Origin: Chryseobacterium indologenes | GTDB taxonomy: Bacteria > Bacteroidota > Bacteroidia > Flavobacteriales > Weeksellaceae | Assembly: GCF_002025665.1 (NCBI RefSeq) | Contig: NZ_CP018786.1 | Location: 1,240,001-1,304,000, forward strand | Direction of reading: 5' to 3' | Length of the DNA: 64,000 nt | In this document: positions 45,116-54,779 of the stretch, piece by piece | How positions within the stretch are numbered: the first letter of the stretch is position 1 | Layout of the letters: every line of letters begins with the position of its first letter | The notes under the pieces: model-generated | Told to the model about the DNA's origin: nothing | The model's database searches: none | Seen by the model: the letters and a program-made list of their open reading frames with translations, nothing else | Made by a program: the position numbers and the translations under genes

Positions 45116-47622
45116 GAAATTCTTCCAAAGCAGCAACCTTGGAAAGTAAATTCCCATTGCTTGCGATTGAAAATGACTGTATCATTTCAAAAGACGCTGA
45201 TGTTACGGTTTGCTTTAAGGTCAGACTCCCCGAACTGTTTACTGTCGCTTCCGCTGAGTATGAAGCCATGCATTCCGCTTGGTTTAAAGCGATTAAAACA
45301 CTCCCGGATTTCACCATCGTTCACAAACAGGACTGGTTTATGAAAGAAAACTACAATCCTGATTTGTCACAAGAAGACCAGAGTTTTCTTTCCAAATCAT
45401 TTGAAAGGCATTTCAATGAGAGGCCCTTTTTAAATCATTACTGCTACCTGTTTATCACAAAAACAAGTAAGGAGAGAATGCGGATGCAGAGCAATTTTTC
45501 TTCTCTCTGTAAAGGAAAACTGATTCCAAAAGAGATTAAAGACAAAGAAGTCATTGGTCGTTTTCTTGAAGCGGTCGATCAGCTGGAGCGGATTATGAAT
45601 GACAGCGGTTATATCCATTTGGAAAGGATGACAGAAGATGAGATATCAGGAACTTCTGAGAGATCAGGACTACTGGAACAGTATCTGACTCTGTCCCGTG
45701 AAACCCATCCATCATTGCAGGACATCAAATTAGGCTCAGAAGAAATGCGAATCGGTAATAACCGGATCACTATGCATACCTTATCGGACACGGAGGATTT
45801 ACCAGGCACTGTCTCATCACATAGTCGGTATGAGAAGTTAAGCACCGACCGTAGTGATTGTCTTCTGTCATTTGCTTCTCCGGTGGGACTTCTGCTCAGT
45901 TGTAATCACATTTATAACCAATATCTGTTCATCGACAATAGTGATGAGAATCTTCGCAAATTTGAAAAATCTGCAAGGAATATGCACTCTTTAGCAAGAT
46001 ATAGCAGAGCCAATCAGATCAATAAGGAATGGATTGAAAAGTATTTAAATGAAGCGCATTCTTATGGTCTGCAATCTGTTCGTGCACATTTCAATGTGAT
46101 GTCTTGGTCTGATAATCCACTTGAGCTAAAGCAGTTAAAGAATGATACGGGGAGTGCGCTAGCCTTAATGGAATGTAAGCCCCGTCATAATACCACGGAT
46201 ACAGCTACCTTATATTGGGCAGGAATTCCCGGTAATGCAGGCGATTTTCCTAGTGAAGAGAGCTTTTACACATTCATCGAACCTGCTTTGTGTTTTTTCA
46301 CAGAAGAGACCAACTATCAGGATTCACCATCACCTTTTGGGATCAAGATGGCTGATCGCCTGACTGGAAAGCCTATTCATTTGGATATTTCAGATCTGCC
46401 GATGAAACAGGGGATTATTACGAATAGAAATAAGTTTATCCTTGGTCCATCGGGCAGTGGTAAATCATTCTTCACCAACCATATGGTGCGACAATATTAT
46501 GAGCAGGGAGCGCATGTTCTTCTTGTAGATACCGGAAATTCCTATCAGGGATTATGTGAACTCATTAAAGGAAAAACCAAAGGAGAGGACGGGGTTTATT
46601 TTACTTATACCGAGGACAATCCTATCGCTTTCAATCCATTCTATACTGATGACGGCGTTTTTGACATTGAAAAAAGGGAGAGTATAAAAACCTTGATTCT
46701 GACCCTGTGGAAAAGAGACGATGAACCACCAACCCGTTCAGAGGAAGTGGCACTCTCCAATGCAGTCAGCGGATATATCGAAAGAATTAAAACCGATGAC
46801 CAGCATCCTTCTTTCAACGGATTCTATGAGTACGTCAAAGATGATTATCAGAAAGTATTGGAGCAAAAGAAAGTCAGGGAAAAAGACTTTGATATTGCCA
46901 ACTTTCTCAATGTGCTGGAACCTTACTATAGAGGAGGAGAGTATGACTATCTGCTCAATTCAGAGAAGCAGCTGGACTTGTTATCCAAACGTTTTATTGT
47001 CTTTGAAATCGATGCTGTTAAAGATCATAAAATTCTGTTCCCTATTGTAACCATTATCATAATGGAGGTCTTTATCAATAAGATGCGGAGACTCAAAGGA
47101 ATCAGAAAACTCATCCTCATCGAAGAAGCCTGGAAAGCCATTGCCAAGGAGGGGATGGCTGAGTATATCAAGTACCTGTTCAAGACCGTCAGGAAATTCT
47201 TCGGAGAAGCCATTGTGGTAACTCAGGAAGTCGATGATATCATTCAGTCACCGATTGTGAAAGAAAGTATCATTAATAATTCGGATTGTAAGATTCTTCT
47301 TGACCAAAGGAAGTATATGAACAAGTTCGATGATATTCAGGCGATGCTGGGATTGACTGATAAAGAAAAGTCCCAGGTGCTGTCGATCAATATGAATAAT
47401 GATCCACGAAGACTTTACAAGGAAGTTTGGATTGGACTGGGTGGAACGCACTCTGCAGTCTATGCCACTGAAGTTTCAACACAAGAATATCTGGCATATA
47501 CTACAGAAGAAACGGAAAAGATGGAAGTGATGAATCTTGCATCGGAACTTGACGGCAATGTCGAACATGCCATCAAGAGGATTTCTCTTAAGAGAATCAA
47601 ATCGAATAGAAAAGACCATTAA
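45112..47622 (+). CDS. traG: Conjugation ATPase TraG (VirB4-like)
   Basis: 836 aa, the normal length. Walker A in ILGPSGSGKSFFTNH (near residue 445), Walker B in RKLILIEEAWKAI, then VTQEVDDIIQSPIVKESI and NSDCKILLDQRK. It drives pilus/channel assembly with ATP at the inner membrane. The frame is intact throughout. It overlaps traF by 4 bases and is followed 21 bases later by traI. Confidence 0.93.
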   Translation: MRNSSKAATLESKFPLLAIENDCIISKDADVTVCFKVRLPELFTVASAEYEAMHSAWFKAIKTLPDFTIVHKQDWFMKENYNPDLSQEDQSFLSKSFERHFNERPFLNHYCYLFITKTSKERMRMQSNFSSLCKGKLIPKEIKDKEVIGRFLEAVDQLERIMNDSGYIHLERMTEDEISGTSERSGLLEQYLTLSRETHPSLQDIKLGSEEMRIGNNRITMHTLSDTEDLPGTVSSHSRYEKLSTDRSDCLLSFASPVGLLLSCNHIYNQYLFIDNSDENLRKFEKSARNMHSLARYSRANQINKEWIEKYLNEAHSYGLQSVRAHFNVMSWSDNPLELKQLKNDTGSALALMECKPRHNTTDTATLYWAGIPGNAGDFPSEESFYTFIEPALCFFTEETNYQDSPSPFGIKMADRLTGKPIHLDISDLPMKQGIITNRNKFILGPSGSGKSFFTNHMVRQYYEQGAHVLLVDTGNSYQGLCELIKGKTKGEDGVYFTYTEDNPIAFNPFYTDDGVFDIEKRESIKTLILTLWKRDDEPPTRSEEVALSNAVSGYIERIKTDDQHPSFNGFYEYVKDDYQKVLEQKKVREKDFDIANFLNVLEPYYRGGEYDYLLNSEKQLDLLSKRFIVFEIDAVKDHKILFPIVTIIIMEVFINKMRRLKGIRKLILIEEAWKAIAKEGMAEYIKYLFKTVRKFFGEAIVVTQEVDDIIQSPIVKESIINNSDCKILLDQRKYMNKFDDIQAMLGLTDKEKSQVLSINMNNDPRRLYKEVWIGLGGTHSAVYATEVSTQEYLAYTTEETEKMEVMNLASELDGNVEHAIKRISLKRIKSNRKDH

Positions 47623-47643
47623 ATCATTTAAAAATGTACAACA

Positions 47644-48276
47644 ATGAAAAATTTAATCATTAAAACCTTAATGGTAGCATTCTTTGCTACCGTAACCTAT
47701 ACAAAAGCACAATTTGTCGTAACAGACCCTGCAAACCTAGCTTCGGGAATTTTGAACTCAGCCAATGAAATTGTACAGACTTCTTCAACGGTATCTAACG
47801 TTGTTAAGAACTTCAATGAAGTTAAGAAAGTATATGAACAGGGTAAAGAGTATTATGACCAGCTGAAAGCCATCAATAATCTGGTCAAAGATGCCAGAAA
47901 GGTTCAGCAGACTGTCCTTTTAGTGGGTGATGTTTCTGAGATGTATGTCAACAATTTCGGTAAAATGCTGAATGACCCCAATTTTAATACTCAGGAACTA
48001 GCTTCCATTGCCAATGGTTATTCTGCGCTTCTTACGGAGAGCACGGAGCTATTGAAAGAACTCAAAGAGATCATCACTTCTAACGGTCTTTCTCTGAATG
48101 ATAAAGAAAGGATGGATGTTGTTGACCGGGTTTATAAAGAGGTCAAAGCGTATCATAATCTGGTACGATACTATACCAATAAAAATATTTCGGTTAGTTA
48201 TCTCAGAGCAAAAAAACAGAATAACACCCAAAGGGTGTTAGATCTTTACGGAACCTCTAATCAAAAATACTGGTAA
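47644..48276 (+). CDS. traI: Conjugal transfer protein TraI (DUF4141)
   Basis: 210 aa: a signal peptide (residues 1-22, ending TKAQ), then helical sequence typical of VirB5-like/DUF4141 proteins (GILNSANEIVQTSSTVSNVVKNF, YYDQLKAINNLVKDARKV). It is probably a periplasmic channel or pilus-tip part. It ends one base before traJ. The usual intervening small gene (traH) is missing. Confidence 0.85.
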   Translation: MKNLIIKTLMVAFFATVTYTKAQFVVTDPANLASGILNSANEIVQTSSTVSNVVKNFNEVKKVYEQGKEYYDQLKAINNLVKDARKVQQTVLLVGDVSEMYVNNFGKMLNDPNFNTQELASIANGYSALLTESTELLKELKEIITSNGLSLNDKERMDVVDRVYKEVKAYHNLVRYYTNKNISVSYLRAKKQNNTQRVLDLYGTSNQKYW

Positions 48277-48277
48277 G

Positions 48278-49270
48278 ATGGAACCAAGCAACTTACATGA
48301 AGTCCTACGTTCCGTTTATGAGGAAATGATGCCGATGTGCGCTGATATGGCTGCTGTGGCAAAAGGGGTCGCAGGATTAGGCGCTTTATTCTATGTAGCA
48401 CTAAAAGTCTGGCAGTCATTGAGCCGTGCAGAATCGATTGATTTGTTTCCCATGCTGAGACCTTTTGCCATAGGCATCTGCATTATGTTTTTTACCACAT
48501 TGGTTTTAGGAAGTCTTAATGGGGTAATGAGTCCCGTCGTTCAGGGAAGCCATTCAATGCTGGAGAATCAGGTCTTGGATATGAACGAGCTGCAGCAGAA
48601 AAAGGATCTTTTAGAACGAGAAGCGATGCTTAGGAATCCGGAGATGGCTTACCTTATTTCAAACGAAGAATTTGACAAGAAGCTGGAAGAGCTCGGATGG
48701 TCACCATCGGATTTGGTCACGATGTCCGGAATGTATATTGAACGGGAAATGTTTGCCATCAAGAAAGATATCAGAGATGGTTTTCGTGAATTTCTTGAAA
48801 TTCTGTTTCAATCGGCAGCCTTAGTTATTGATACCATCAGAACCTTCTTTCTGATTGTCCTTTCAATATTAGGACCTATCGCATTTGCCATTTCTGTATG
48901 GGATGGTTTTCAGACGACGTTGAGCCAATGGCTGACAAGATACATCAGTGTTTACCTATGGCTTCCTGTTGCTGATATTTTCAGTGCCATTCTTGCCAAA
49001 ATACAGACTTTGATTTTAGAACGGGATATCGAGATGCTCGCAGATCCCACTTTCATTCCTGATACCTCCAATACAGTATACATCATCTATATGGTAATCG
49101 GCATCATCGGTTATTTTACGGTACCGACGGTAACTGGCTGGGTGATTCAGGCAGGAGGTGCAGGCAACTTTATGCGTAATGTGAACCAGACTGCTACGAA
49201 ATCAGGTAATGTCGCAGGAGCGGCAGTAGGTTCTGCAACAGGAAATATTTCGGGAAGATTATTAAAATAA
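48278..49270 (+). CDS. traJ: Conjugal transfer membrane protein TraJ
   Basis: 330 aa polytopic membrane protein (VirB6-like). Hydrophobic segments include GVAGLGALFYVALKVW, FAIGICIMFFTTLVLGSLNG, FFLIVLSILGPIAFAISVW and YIIYMVIGIIGYFTVPTVTGW, with a Gly/Ala-rich C-terminus (AGAAVGSATG). It forms the inner-membrane part of the transfer channel. It directly follows traI and precedes traK by 13 bases. Confidence 0.9.
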   Translation: MEPSNLHEVLRSVYEEMMPMCADMAAVAKGVAGLGALFYVALKVWQSLSRAESIDLFPMLRPFAIGICIMFFTTLVLGSLNGVMSPVVQGSHSMLENQVLDMNELQQKKDLLEREAMLRNPEMAYLISNEEFDKKLEELGWSPSDLVTMSGMYIEREMFAIKKDIRDGFREFLEILFQSAALVIDTIRTFFLIVLSILGPIAFAISVWDGFQTTLSQWLTRYISVYLWLPVADIFSAILAKIQTLILERDIEMLADPTFIPDTSNTVYIIYMVIGIIGYFTVPTVTGWVIQAGGAGNFMRNVNQTATKSGNVAGAAVGSATGNISGRLLK

Positions 49271-49283
49271 AAATTACTGTTCT

Positions 49284-49907
49284 ATGGAATTTAAAACGTT
49301 AAGAAATATTGAGAGCAGCTTCAAGCAGATCCGTTTGTTTACATTCGTTTTTGCGGTGTTGTGTTTTGGAGTAGTAGGTGTAGTTGTCTTTAAATCCTAC
49401 CAGTTTGCCGAAGAGCAGCGTCAAAAGATCTATTTGCTGGATAACGGCAAATCATTGATGGTAGCCCTTTCGCAGGATATGTCAATTAACAGACCTGTAG
49501 AAGCAAGAGAGCATGTGAGACGATTTCACGAATTGTTCTTCACCATAGCACCTGATAAGAATGCTATTGAAAGTAATATCAAAAGGGCTTTCAATTTGGC
49601 TGACCAATCTGCATTCAACTACTACAAAGACCTTCAGGAGAAAGGATATTATAACAGGATCATCTCTGGAAATATCCAACAAAGAATTGAAGTAGACAGT
49701 GTTGTCGCCAATTTCGATAGTTATCCATATGTCGTAAAAACATATGCAAGACAGTTCATTATCAGATCAAGTAATTTGACCACCAGAAACTTAATTACGA
49801 ACTGTTCATTGGTTAATTCTGTAAGGTCTGACAGCAATCCACAAGGATTTACAATTGAAAAATTCAATGTGATTGAAAATAAAGATGTCGAAACGGTTGA
49901 ACGCTAA
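49284..49907 (+). CDS. traK: Conjugal transfer protein TraK (VirB8-like)
   Basis: 207 aa: one membrane helix (LFTFVFAVLCFGVVGVVVF, residues 18-36), followed by a periplasmic VirB8/NTF2-like domain (PVEAREHVRRFHELFFTIAPDK, FDSYPYVVKTYARQFIIR). It is an assembly scaffold of the transfer channel. The length is normal. It is followed 1 base later by traL from the preferred traL start. Confidence 0.9.
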   Translation: MEFKTLRNIESSFKQIRLFTFVFAVLCFGVVGVVVFKSYQFAEEQRQKIYLLDNGKSLMVALSQDMSINRPVEAREHVRRFHELFFTIAPDKNAIESNIKRAFNLADQSAFNYYKDLQEKGYYNRIISGNIQQRIEVDSVVANFDSYPYVVKTYARQFIIRSSNLTTRNLITNCSLVNSVRSDSNPQGFTIEKFNVIENKDVETVER

Positions 49908-49908
49908 T

Positions 49909-50187
49909 ATGACCACAATGAAAAAACTAAGAGATAAAATCGAACATTACATTCTATGGGCAGAAGCTCATTGGAAAGTTCTTCCGGTATATAGACAAAG
50001 ATTTTTAACCAAGGTTTTCTTTGGTAGTTATGTTTTGATAACTGTCATCGTCATTGTCAATATCTGTATTTCTACAACTCGAAGAAATAATACCATGTCT
50101 ATCAATCATATTGACGGCATTTCTAAGAAACCTATCGAAAAAGAATCGAAGCATAATGAAATAGTAAACTCATCCACTAAAAAATAG
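49909..50187 (+). CDS. traL: Conjugal transfer protein TraL (DUF3989)
   Basis: 92 aa from the ATG at 49909, the base after the traK stop region; a longer frame from 49873 overlaps traK and is unlikely. It has one transmembrane helix (FGSYVLITVIVIVNICIS) and a Lys-rich C-terminus (KKPIEKESKHNE). It is an accessory inner-membrane protein between traK and traM, with a 3-base gap to traM. Confidence 0.82.
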   Translation: MTTMKKLRDKIEHYILWAEAHWKVLPVYRQRFLTKVFFGSYVLITVIVIVNICISTTRRNNTMSINHIDGISKKPIEKESKHNEIVNSSTKK

Positions 50188-50190
50188 AAT

Positions 50191-51489
50191 ATGAAAGATT
50201 CAGAGAAAATTAGAGTGACAGAAAATGATCTCTCACAAAATTCTAACGGAGTGAATGATCATCCCAAGGCTCAATGGGAAAGACTAAAGAAACCTTTCAT
50301 CTACTTTTTGATGGCTACTGTATGTGCATCTTGCTTTTATCTCATCTTTAAGCCCAAAACCGATCATACCATTATTGAAGAGGCTGGCTTTAATGCAGCT
50401 ATTCCACAGGCAAAAGACGGTCAATTGCAGTCTGATAAGCAAAAGGCTTATGAGCAGCAGTTATTAGAGCAAAAGAATGAAGAAAAGAGAAATTCAATAA
50501 CAACTTTATCAGATTACTGGAATGACCAGAACGGTGTAAACTATAATAGCAACCCACCTTCTTCAACATCCACTAAAAGTGTACTTCAGCAATCCGATCA
50601 GAATGCTCTGAACAGTTATCGAAATGCACAGCAGACCTTAAGCTCTTTCTATAATCGGGATAATCAGGAGGTCAATAATCTGAGGAAAGAAATTTCAAGG
50701 TTAAAGAATGAGTCAATGCAAAATCATGCCGTTCCTGCGGGTCTGGGAATCAACGACCAGTTAGAGCTCATGGAAAAATCGTATCAAATGGCTGCTAAGT
50801 ATCTTCCAACGATGCCAAAGCAGGAAAAACCAGCAGAAAAAGAAGAGATCGAAAAGCCAACGGAAAAGAAGGTTAAACTGACTTCAGCAATACCGGTACG
50901 TTCCAATGTTGTTTCCTCATTATACAGAGACCAGTCGGATAGTGCTTTTGTCGCAGGTTTGAATCAGAATCGATTTTATGACAGTCAAAATGATTCAGAA
51001 AACTTAGTTCAAACAAAAAACGCAATAAGAGGTGTGGTCTATGAAACTAAGACTTTGGTCAATGAAAGTACATTATCTATAAGGCTTTCAGAAGCGATGA
51101 AAGTCGGAAGAGCTGAAATTCCAGCGGGGAGCTTACTGATTGCAGTAAGCAAATTTCAGGGTGGGAGGCTTCAGTTAAAAATATCTTCCATTCAATCTCA
51201 AGATAATATCTATCCTGTAGAAATCAATGTTTATGACACTGACGGTCAGATGGGATTGTATGTTCCTTATTCAGCGGAGCAGAATGCGGTAAGCGACATT
51301 GTAGCTAATATGAGCCAGACTTCAGGCACTAATATTATGATGACCCAATCAGCAGGACAACAGATTGCAGCTGATCTGAGCAGGGGAGTAGTACAGGGAT
51401 TGTCGGGCTATTTTCAGAAAAGAGTCAGACAATTGAAAGTAACTGTAAAAGCTGGCCATCAGGTCTTACTCTTACCTAAAAATAACTAA
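50191..51489 (+). CDS. traM: Conjugal transfer protein TraM (VirB10-like)
   Basis: 432 aa: a single membrane segment (FIYFLMATVCASCFYLIF, residues about 33-50), a disordered Gln/Asn/Ser region with coiled coil (LRKEISRLKNES), then a VirB10/TrbI-like beta domain from about residue 265 (GVVYETKTLVNESTLSIRL, AEIPAGSLLIAVSKF, QMGLYVPYSAEQNAVSDI). It spans the periplasm and links the two membranes. Length and order are normal. Confidence 0.9.
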   Translation: MKDSEKIRVTENDLSQNSNGVNDHPKAQWERLKKPFIYFLMATVCASCFYLIFKPKTDHTIIEEAGFNAAIPQAKDGQLQSDKQKAYEQQLLEQKNEEKRNSITTLSDYWNDQNGVNYNSNPPSSTSTKSVLQQSDQNALNSYRNAQQTLSSFYNRDNQEVNNLRKEISRLKNESMQNHAVPAGLGINDQLELMEKSYQMAAKYLPTMPKQEKPAEKEEIEKPTEKKVKLTSAIPVRSNVVSSLYRDQSDSAFVAGLNQNRFYDSQNDSENLVQTKNAIRGVVYETKTLVNESTLSIRLSEAMKVGRAEIPAGSLLIAVSKFQGGRLQLKISSIQSQDNIYPVEINVYDTDGQMGLYVPYSAEQNAVSDIVANMSQTSGTNIMMTQSAGQQIAADLSRGVVQGLSGYFQKRVRQLKVTVKAGHQVLLLPKNN

Positions 51490-51504
51490 TCAAAAAAAAT
51501 AAAA

Positions 51505-52404
51505 ATGAATACACAAAAGAGTCATTATATTCTCATTATGCTATTACTTTTATTAGTAAGCAAGGCATTTGGGCAGGATTCCGTGACAACCTATTATTCC
51601 TTGGAAGAGGGAAAATTAGAGCCTTTCAGGATACAAGTTACCTACAATAAAACCAGCCATTTGATATTTCCTACATCAATACGATATGTTGACCTGGGAA
51701 GTGATCTCTTGGTTGCCAATAAGGCAGATCCTATAGGAAACGTTCTTCGGGTTAAGTCAGCCGTCAGGGATTTTGAAGAAGAAACTAATTTTTCGGTCAT
51801 TACTGAAGATGGAAAATTTTACAGTTTTGACGCATCCTACAGTTCTTATCCCGATATACTCAGCTATGATTTAGTAAAACTTCAGAGAGGTATGGAGCGA
51901 CAGTATGCTGATGTATTATTTGAAGATCTTAAAGGAAGCTCAACTTCTCTCATCTGGCTTTTTATGGAAAATCTTTACAGGAAAAGCAACAGAACTATTA
52001 AACATATTGTTTCAAAAAGCTACGGAATTGAGTTTTCAGTCAGGGCACTGCACGTTAATGACAGCAAGTTTTATTTCACATTGCAGGTTAAGAATCAAAG
52101 TAATGTGGGGTATGCTATTGAATGGGTCAATTTTAAAATTGTCGATAAAAAGAACTTAAAGCGAACGGTCGTTCAGGATAAGATTTTAAAGCAGGTTCGT
52201 ACCTATTTCCCGGAAAGGATAATAGCTGATCATTCAGACAGTAAAGGGATTTATATGCTTGATCAGTTTACACTCTTAAAAGATCAGGTTTTGGAGATTG
52301 AAATTCTGGAAAAGAATGGGGGAAGGCATCTGAAAGTACAGCTTGAAAATGAAGATCTTGTTCATGCAAGATTGATAAACAGTTTAACCATTAAAACGGA
52401 GTAA
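51505..52404 (+). CDS. traN: Conjugal transfer protein TraN (VirB9-like)
   Basis: 299 aa: a signal peptide (residues 1-24, ending AFGQ) and beta-rich sequence (LIFPTSIRYVDLGSDLLVANKA, VLRVKSAVRDFEEETNFSVIT) typical of VirB9/TraN. It forms the outer-membrane-side core with TraM. It is intact and starts 16 bases after traM. Confidence 0.92.
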   Translation: MNTQKSHYILIMLLLLLVSKAFGQDSVTTYYSLEEGKLEPFRIQVTYNKTSHLIFPTSIRYVDLGSDLLVANKADPIGNVLRVKSAVRDFEEETNFSVITEDGKFYSFDASYSSYPDILSYDLVKLQRGMERQYADVLFEDLKGSSTSLIWLFMENLYRKSNRTIKHIVSKSYGIEFSVRALHVNDSKFYFTLQVKNQSNVGYAIEWVNFKIVDKKNLKRTVVQDKILKQVRTYFPERIIADHSDSKGIYMLDQFTLLKDQVLEIEILEKNGGRHLKVQLENEDLVHARLINSLTIKTE

Positions 52405-52405
52405 G

Positions 52406-52966
52406 ATGCACAAAATATTTTTAACAGTCATCTTCATGATGATAATGGGTAGCAAAATATTTGCTCAACAGATGATTCCTAAGCAAATTGGTGTTGAATT
52501 TACCTATTCGGTATTTCCAAAATCTCCAGAAAAACAAAATTATATGTTAAGTACTGGGCTTGTTTCTTACTCGAAGAATGGTAATTACTTTTTTGGACTG
52601 GCAGAATATGGTAGAAAATATTATAAATACACAAGCGGCGATATCCCGATAGATAGTTTCCTGCTGAGCAGTGGGTACAGTTTTTATGTTTGGGGAGACT
52701 TCATGCGAAATGTCAATTTTAATCTGGGAATTGGAGGTCTTGTTGGTTACGAGCAGATTAATAGAGGTGATGAATTGTTGTATGATGGATCAAAGCTTAA
52801 CTCTACAGGTAATTTTATTTATGGGACGAACGGTAAGCTGTCTATTGAAAGCTATCTGACTGAGCATTTAGTTTTCCTGGTCAACGGGCAACTTCGCTTT
52901 TTGAAAAATAGTCAAATGGTTAATTTTCACTCTCTGCTGGGGGTAGGAATAAGATATAATTTCTAA
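52406..52966 (+). CDS. traO: Conjugal transfer protein TraO
   Basis: 186 aa: a signal peptide (residues 1-20, IFAQ), then alternating beta strands ending in an outer-membrane-type C-terminus (SLLGVGIRYNF, final Phe), consistent with an outer-membrane barrel. It starts right after traN (1-base gap). TraO proteins contribute to the outer part of the conjugation apparatus. Confidence 0.88.
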   Translation: MHKIFLTVIFMMIMGSKIFAQQMIPKQIGVEFTYSVFPKSPEKQNYMLSTGLVSYSKNGNYFFGLAEYGRKYYKYTSGDIPIDSFLLSSGYSFYVWGDFMRNVNFNLGIGGLVGYEQINRGDELLYDGSKLNSTGNFIYGTNGKLSIESYLTEHLVFLVNGQLRFLKNSQMVNFHSLLGVGIRYNF

Positions 52967-52978
52967 AAATAATGAAAA

Positions 52979-53425
52979 ATGAAAAATATAATTAATACAG
53001 CTAAAATACAACTAAAGTGTTTCTTGCTACTATTTGTGATTGGACTATTTGTACAATCATGTGAAAAAGATGATTTGGAAATTCAGCAGAATTATCCTTT
53101 TAAGGTGTCGGTTATGCCTGTTCCTAAGGATATCGCTAAAGATGAGTATGTGGAGATCCGTATCAAAATTATTCCTGAAGGTAATTTTGCTGACACCAAA
53201 TATTATCTTCGATATTTTCAGTTTGAGGGAGCAGGAAAGCTGCAGTATTATAACACTCAACCTTACTTTCCTAATGATATTTATCCTCTTTATGAGAAAG
53301 AGTTCAGATTGTATTATACTTCAACCTCTGAAGTTTCACAATCATTTACGGTATGGCTCTCAGACAGTTTTGGAAATGAGGAGAAAATTGAATTTCAATT
53401 CAACAACAAAAAGCTAAACGGATAA
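52979..53425 (+). CDS. traQ: Conjugal transfer protein TraQ (DUF3872)
   Basis: 148 aa lipoprotein-like: signal with LFVQSCEKDD (lipid Cys28), then beta-sandwich sequence (YPFKVSVMPVPKDIAKDEYVEIRIKI, TSEVSQSFTVWLSDSFGN) of the DUF3872 family. The usual traP primase gene between traO and traQ is absent. It is the last gene of the operon and is followed by a strong terminator at 53556. Confidence 0.85.
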   Translation: MKNIINTAKIQLKCFLLLFVIGLFVQSCEKDDLEIQQNYPFKVSVMPVPKDIAKDEYVEIRIKIIPEGNFADTKYYLRYFQFEGAGKLQYYNTQPYFPNDIYPLYEKEFRLYYTSTSEVSQSFTVWLSDSFGNEEKIEFQFNNKKLNG

Positions 53426-53555
53426 ATACTATTTCTTTAGCTTACAAATATATATTTCCACTTCAAATAAAACCATCTAATTTGAGAAGTATTGTTTAGT
53501 ATTTGCGGAAAGATGGTTGGCCTCCTAAAGGACAAGCATCTTTCCGCGACGCCAC

Positions 53556-53594
53556 AAGAATCCAGACCGGGAACCGGCTCTGGATTCTTATTTT
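53556..53594 (+). terminator. Terminator of the transfer operon
   Basis: AAGAATCCAGA and TCTGGATTCTT form an 11-bp stem, extended by CCGG/CCGG in the loop, and followed by TATTTTTAG. It lies 130 bases after traQ. Confidence 0.8.
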
Positions 53595-53610
53595 TAGAAA
53601 TTTAAGTCCC

Positions 53611-54054
53611 TTATAAAATACCTTCATCGGAGAAAGAGAAGGAGTCGGTTGAAGTTATTATACAATGATCAAGCATGTTAATATTTAATAGTTGGGCAGC
53701 CTCCTTTATTTTTTGTGTGATGCCTATGTCTTCGCGAGAAGGTGTAAGGTTTCCGGAAGGATGGTTATGGGCTATAATAAATGATACGGCATTACATAAT
53801 AGAGCTCCCTGCATGATGATTCTGATGTCAACAAGAGAAGAGGTAATTCCAGATTCTGATATTTTTTGTATTCCTAAGACCTTGTTAGCCTGATTCATAT
53901 ACATTGAGTAAAATGACTCTCTGTAGTCGATCTGATCTGCATCAAAATGTTCCCTGAAAATATCTGTAGCATCCTGGGAGTTCAGTACTTTTTTTTCAGC
54001 ATTTCCTTTTCTTGTGTAGATCAATTTGATCTCATTTACAATATTATATTTCAT
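53611..54054 (-). CDS. RadC-like JAB-domain protein
   Basis: 147 aa. The JAMM-type motif is FIIAHNHPSGNLTPSREDIGIT, with the HxH and Asp residues for zinc. Stand-alone RadC-like proteins are common on Bacteroidota mobile elements; their true job is unclear and a deubiquitinase-like peptidase or nuclease role is only suggested by the fold. It converges with the tra operon. Confidence 0.88.
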   Translation of the reverse strand: MKYNIVNEIKLIYTRKGNAEKKVLNSQDATDIFREHFDADQIDYRESFYSMYMNQANKVLGIQKISESGITSSLVDIRIIMQGALLCNAVSFIIAHNHPSGNLTPSREDIGITQKIKEAAQLLNINMLDHCIITSTDSFSFSDEGIL

Positions 54055-54114
54055 TGTTATTGCTCTGAGTACGGCAGAGCCTTTTGTTTCCCGTACTTAA
54101 GTTAAAAAAGCATT

Positions 54115-54162
54115 TATTTAAAACATTATTTAAAACACTATTTAAAACACTATTTAAAACAT
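54115..54162. repeat. Four tandem 12-bp repeats (iteron-like)
   Basis: TATTTAAAACA(T/C) occurs four times with exact 12-bp spacing. The middle two copies are identical. They lie upstream of the RadC-like gene on its 5' side and could be a protein-binding array. Confidence 0.85.
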
Positions 54163-54779
54163 CTTTGAAATGTTATGTATCTTTTCTGGATCAAAAGCCT
54201 TTTCAATCTCTTCTCCATTCTATTTCTTAAAAGCCTTTCAGGCTTCGCTGAATATTTTTCAAAAGAAAAACCGGAAAAAAGAAAGCAGATATGAAGTGTT
54301 GACAATGAAAAAAAACAAAAGGAAACGGAATAATTGGAGGGTACCTTTAGGGAGGAAACCGTTTATGCCGTAGTCTTTTGGTTGGATTAGCAAGACGGCT
54401 GGCAACAATACCTTAGCTGCCTTTTTACCGGTTTATTATGGAAAATGTTTCGTGTAATAGCAGTCAATAACCTGTTTTTGTATATGAAATGAATGTTTAA
54501 ATTAACAATGTTGATTTTATTTGTATTTTAGTTGAATCTAAGAATGATGAATTTCTTTGCATCAATTTTCTCTTGTTGCACCTAAAAAATAAATTTAAAC
54601 GTAATCACATCTTTTATAAATAAAAATTTTTTCCGCCTGATGGTTGATGTTAAGTGTTTCGTTTGATTTTACATGTTTCAAGCGTTAGACATTTATATTT
54701 AAAAGCCAAATACATCGCATAAGTGTCTGGGTTTAATTTCAGAACAGTTGTCCAATACTTTTATTAAAAAAGTATTGGT
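54163..54779. other. Regulatory gap before the recombinase gene
   Basis: No supported gene. A 54-170 to 54-370 open frame exists but looks like chance sequence (lysine-rich, mixed codon use). The end holds a perfect 27-bp palindrome (54752-54778) just before the small ORF. Confidence 0.45.
54752..54778. promoter_or_regulatory. Palindrome abutting the 53-aa ORF start
   Basis: CCAATACTTTT and AAAAGTATTGG form a perfect 11-bp stem with loop ATTAA, ending one base before the ATG. It covers the place of a ribosome-binding site, so it could hide it in the RNA or be an operator in the DNA. Confidence 0.6.

Noticed and set aside
54170..54373. 67-aa lysine-rich ORF upstream of the recombinase
   Set aside because: Composition and codon use look random, no start context, and it overlaps AT-rich intergenic DNA; no homologue pattern is visible.
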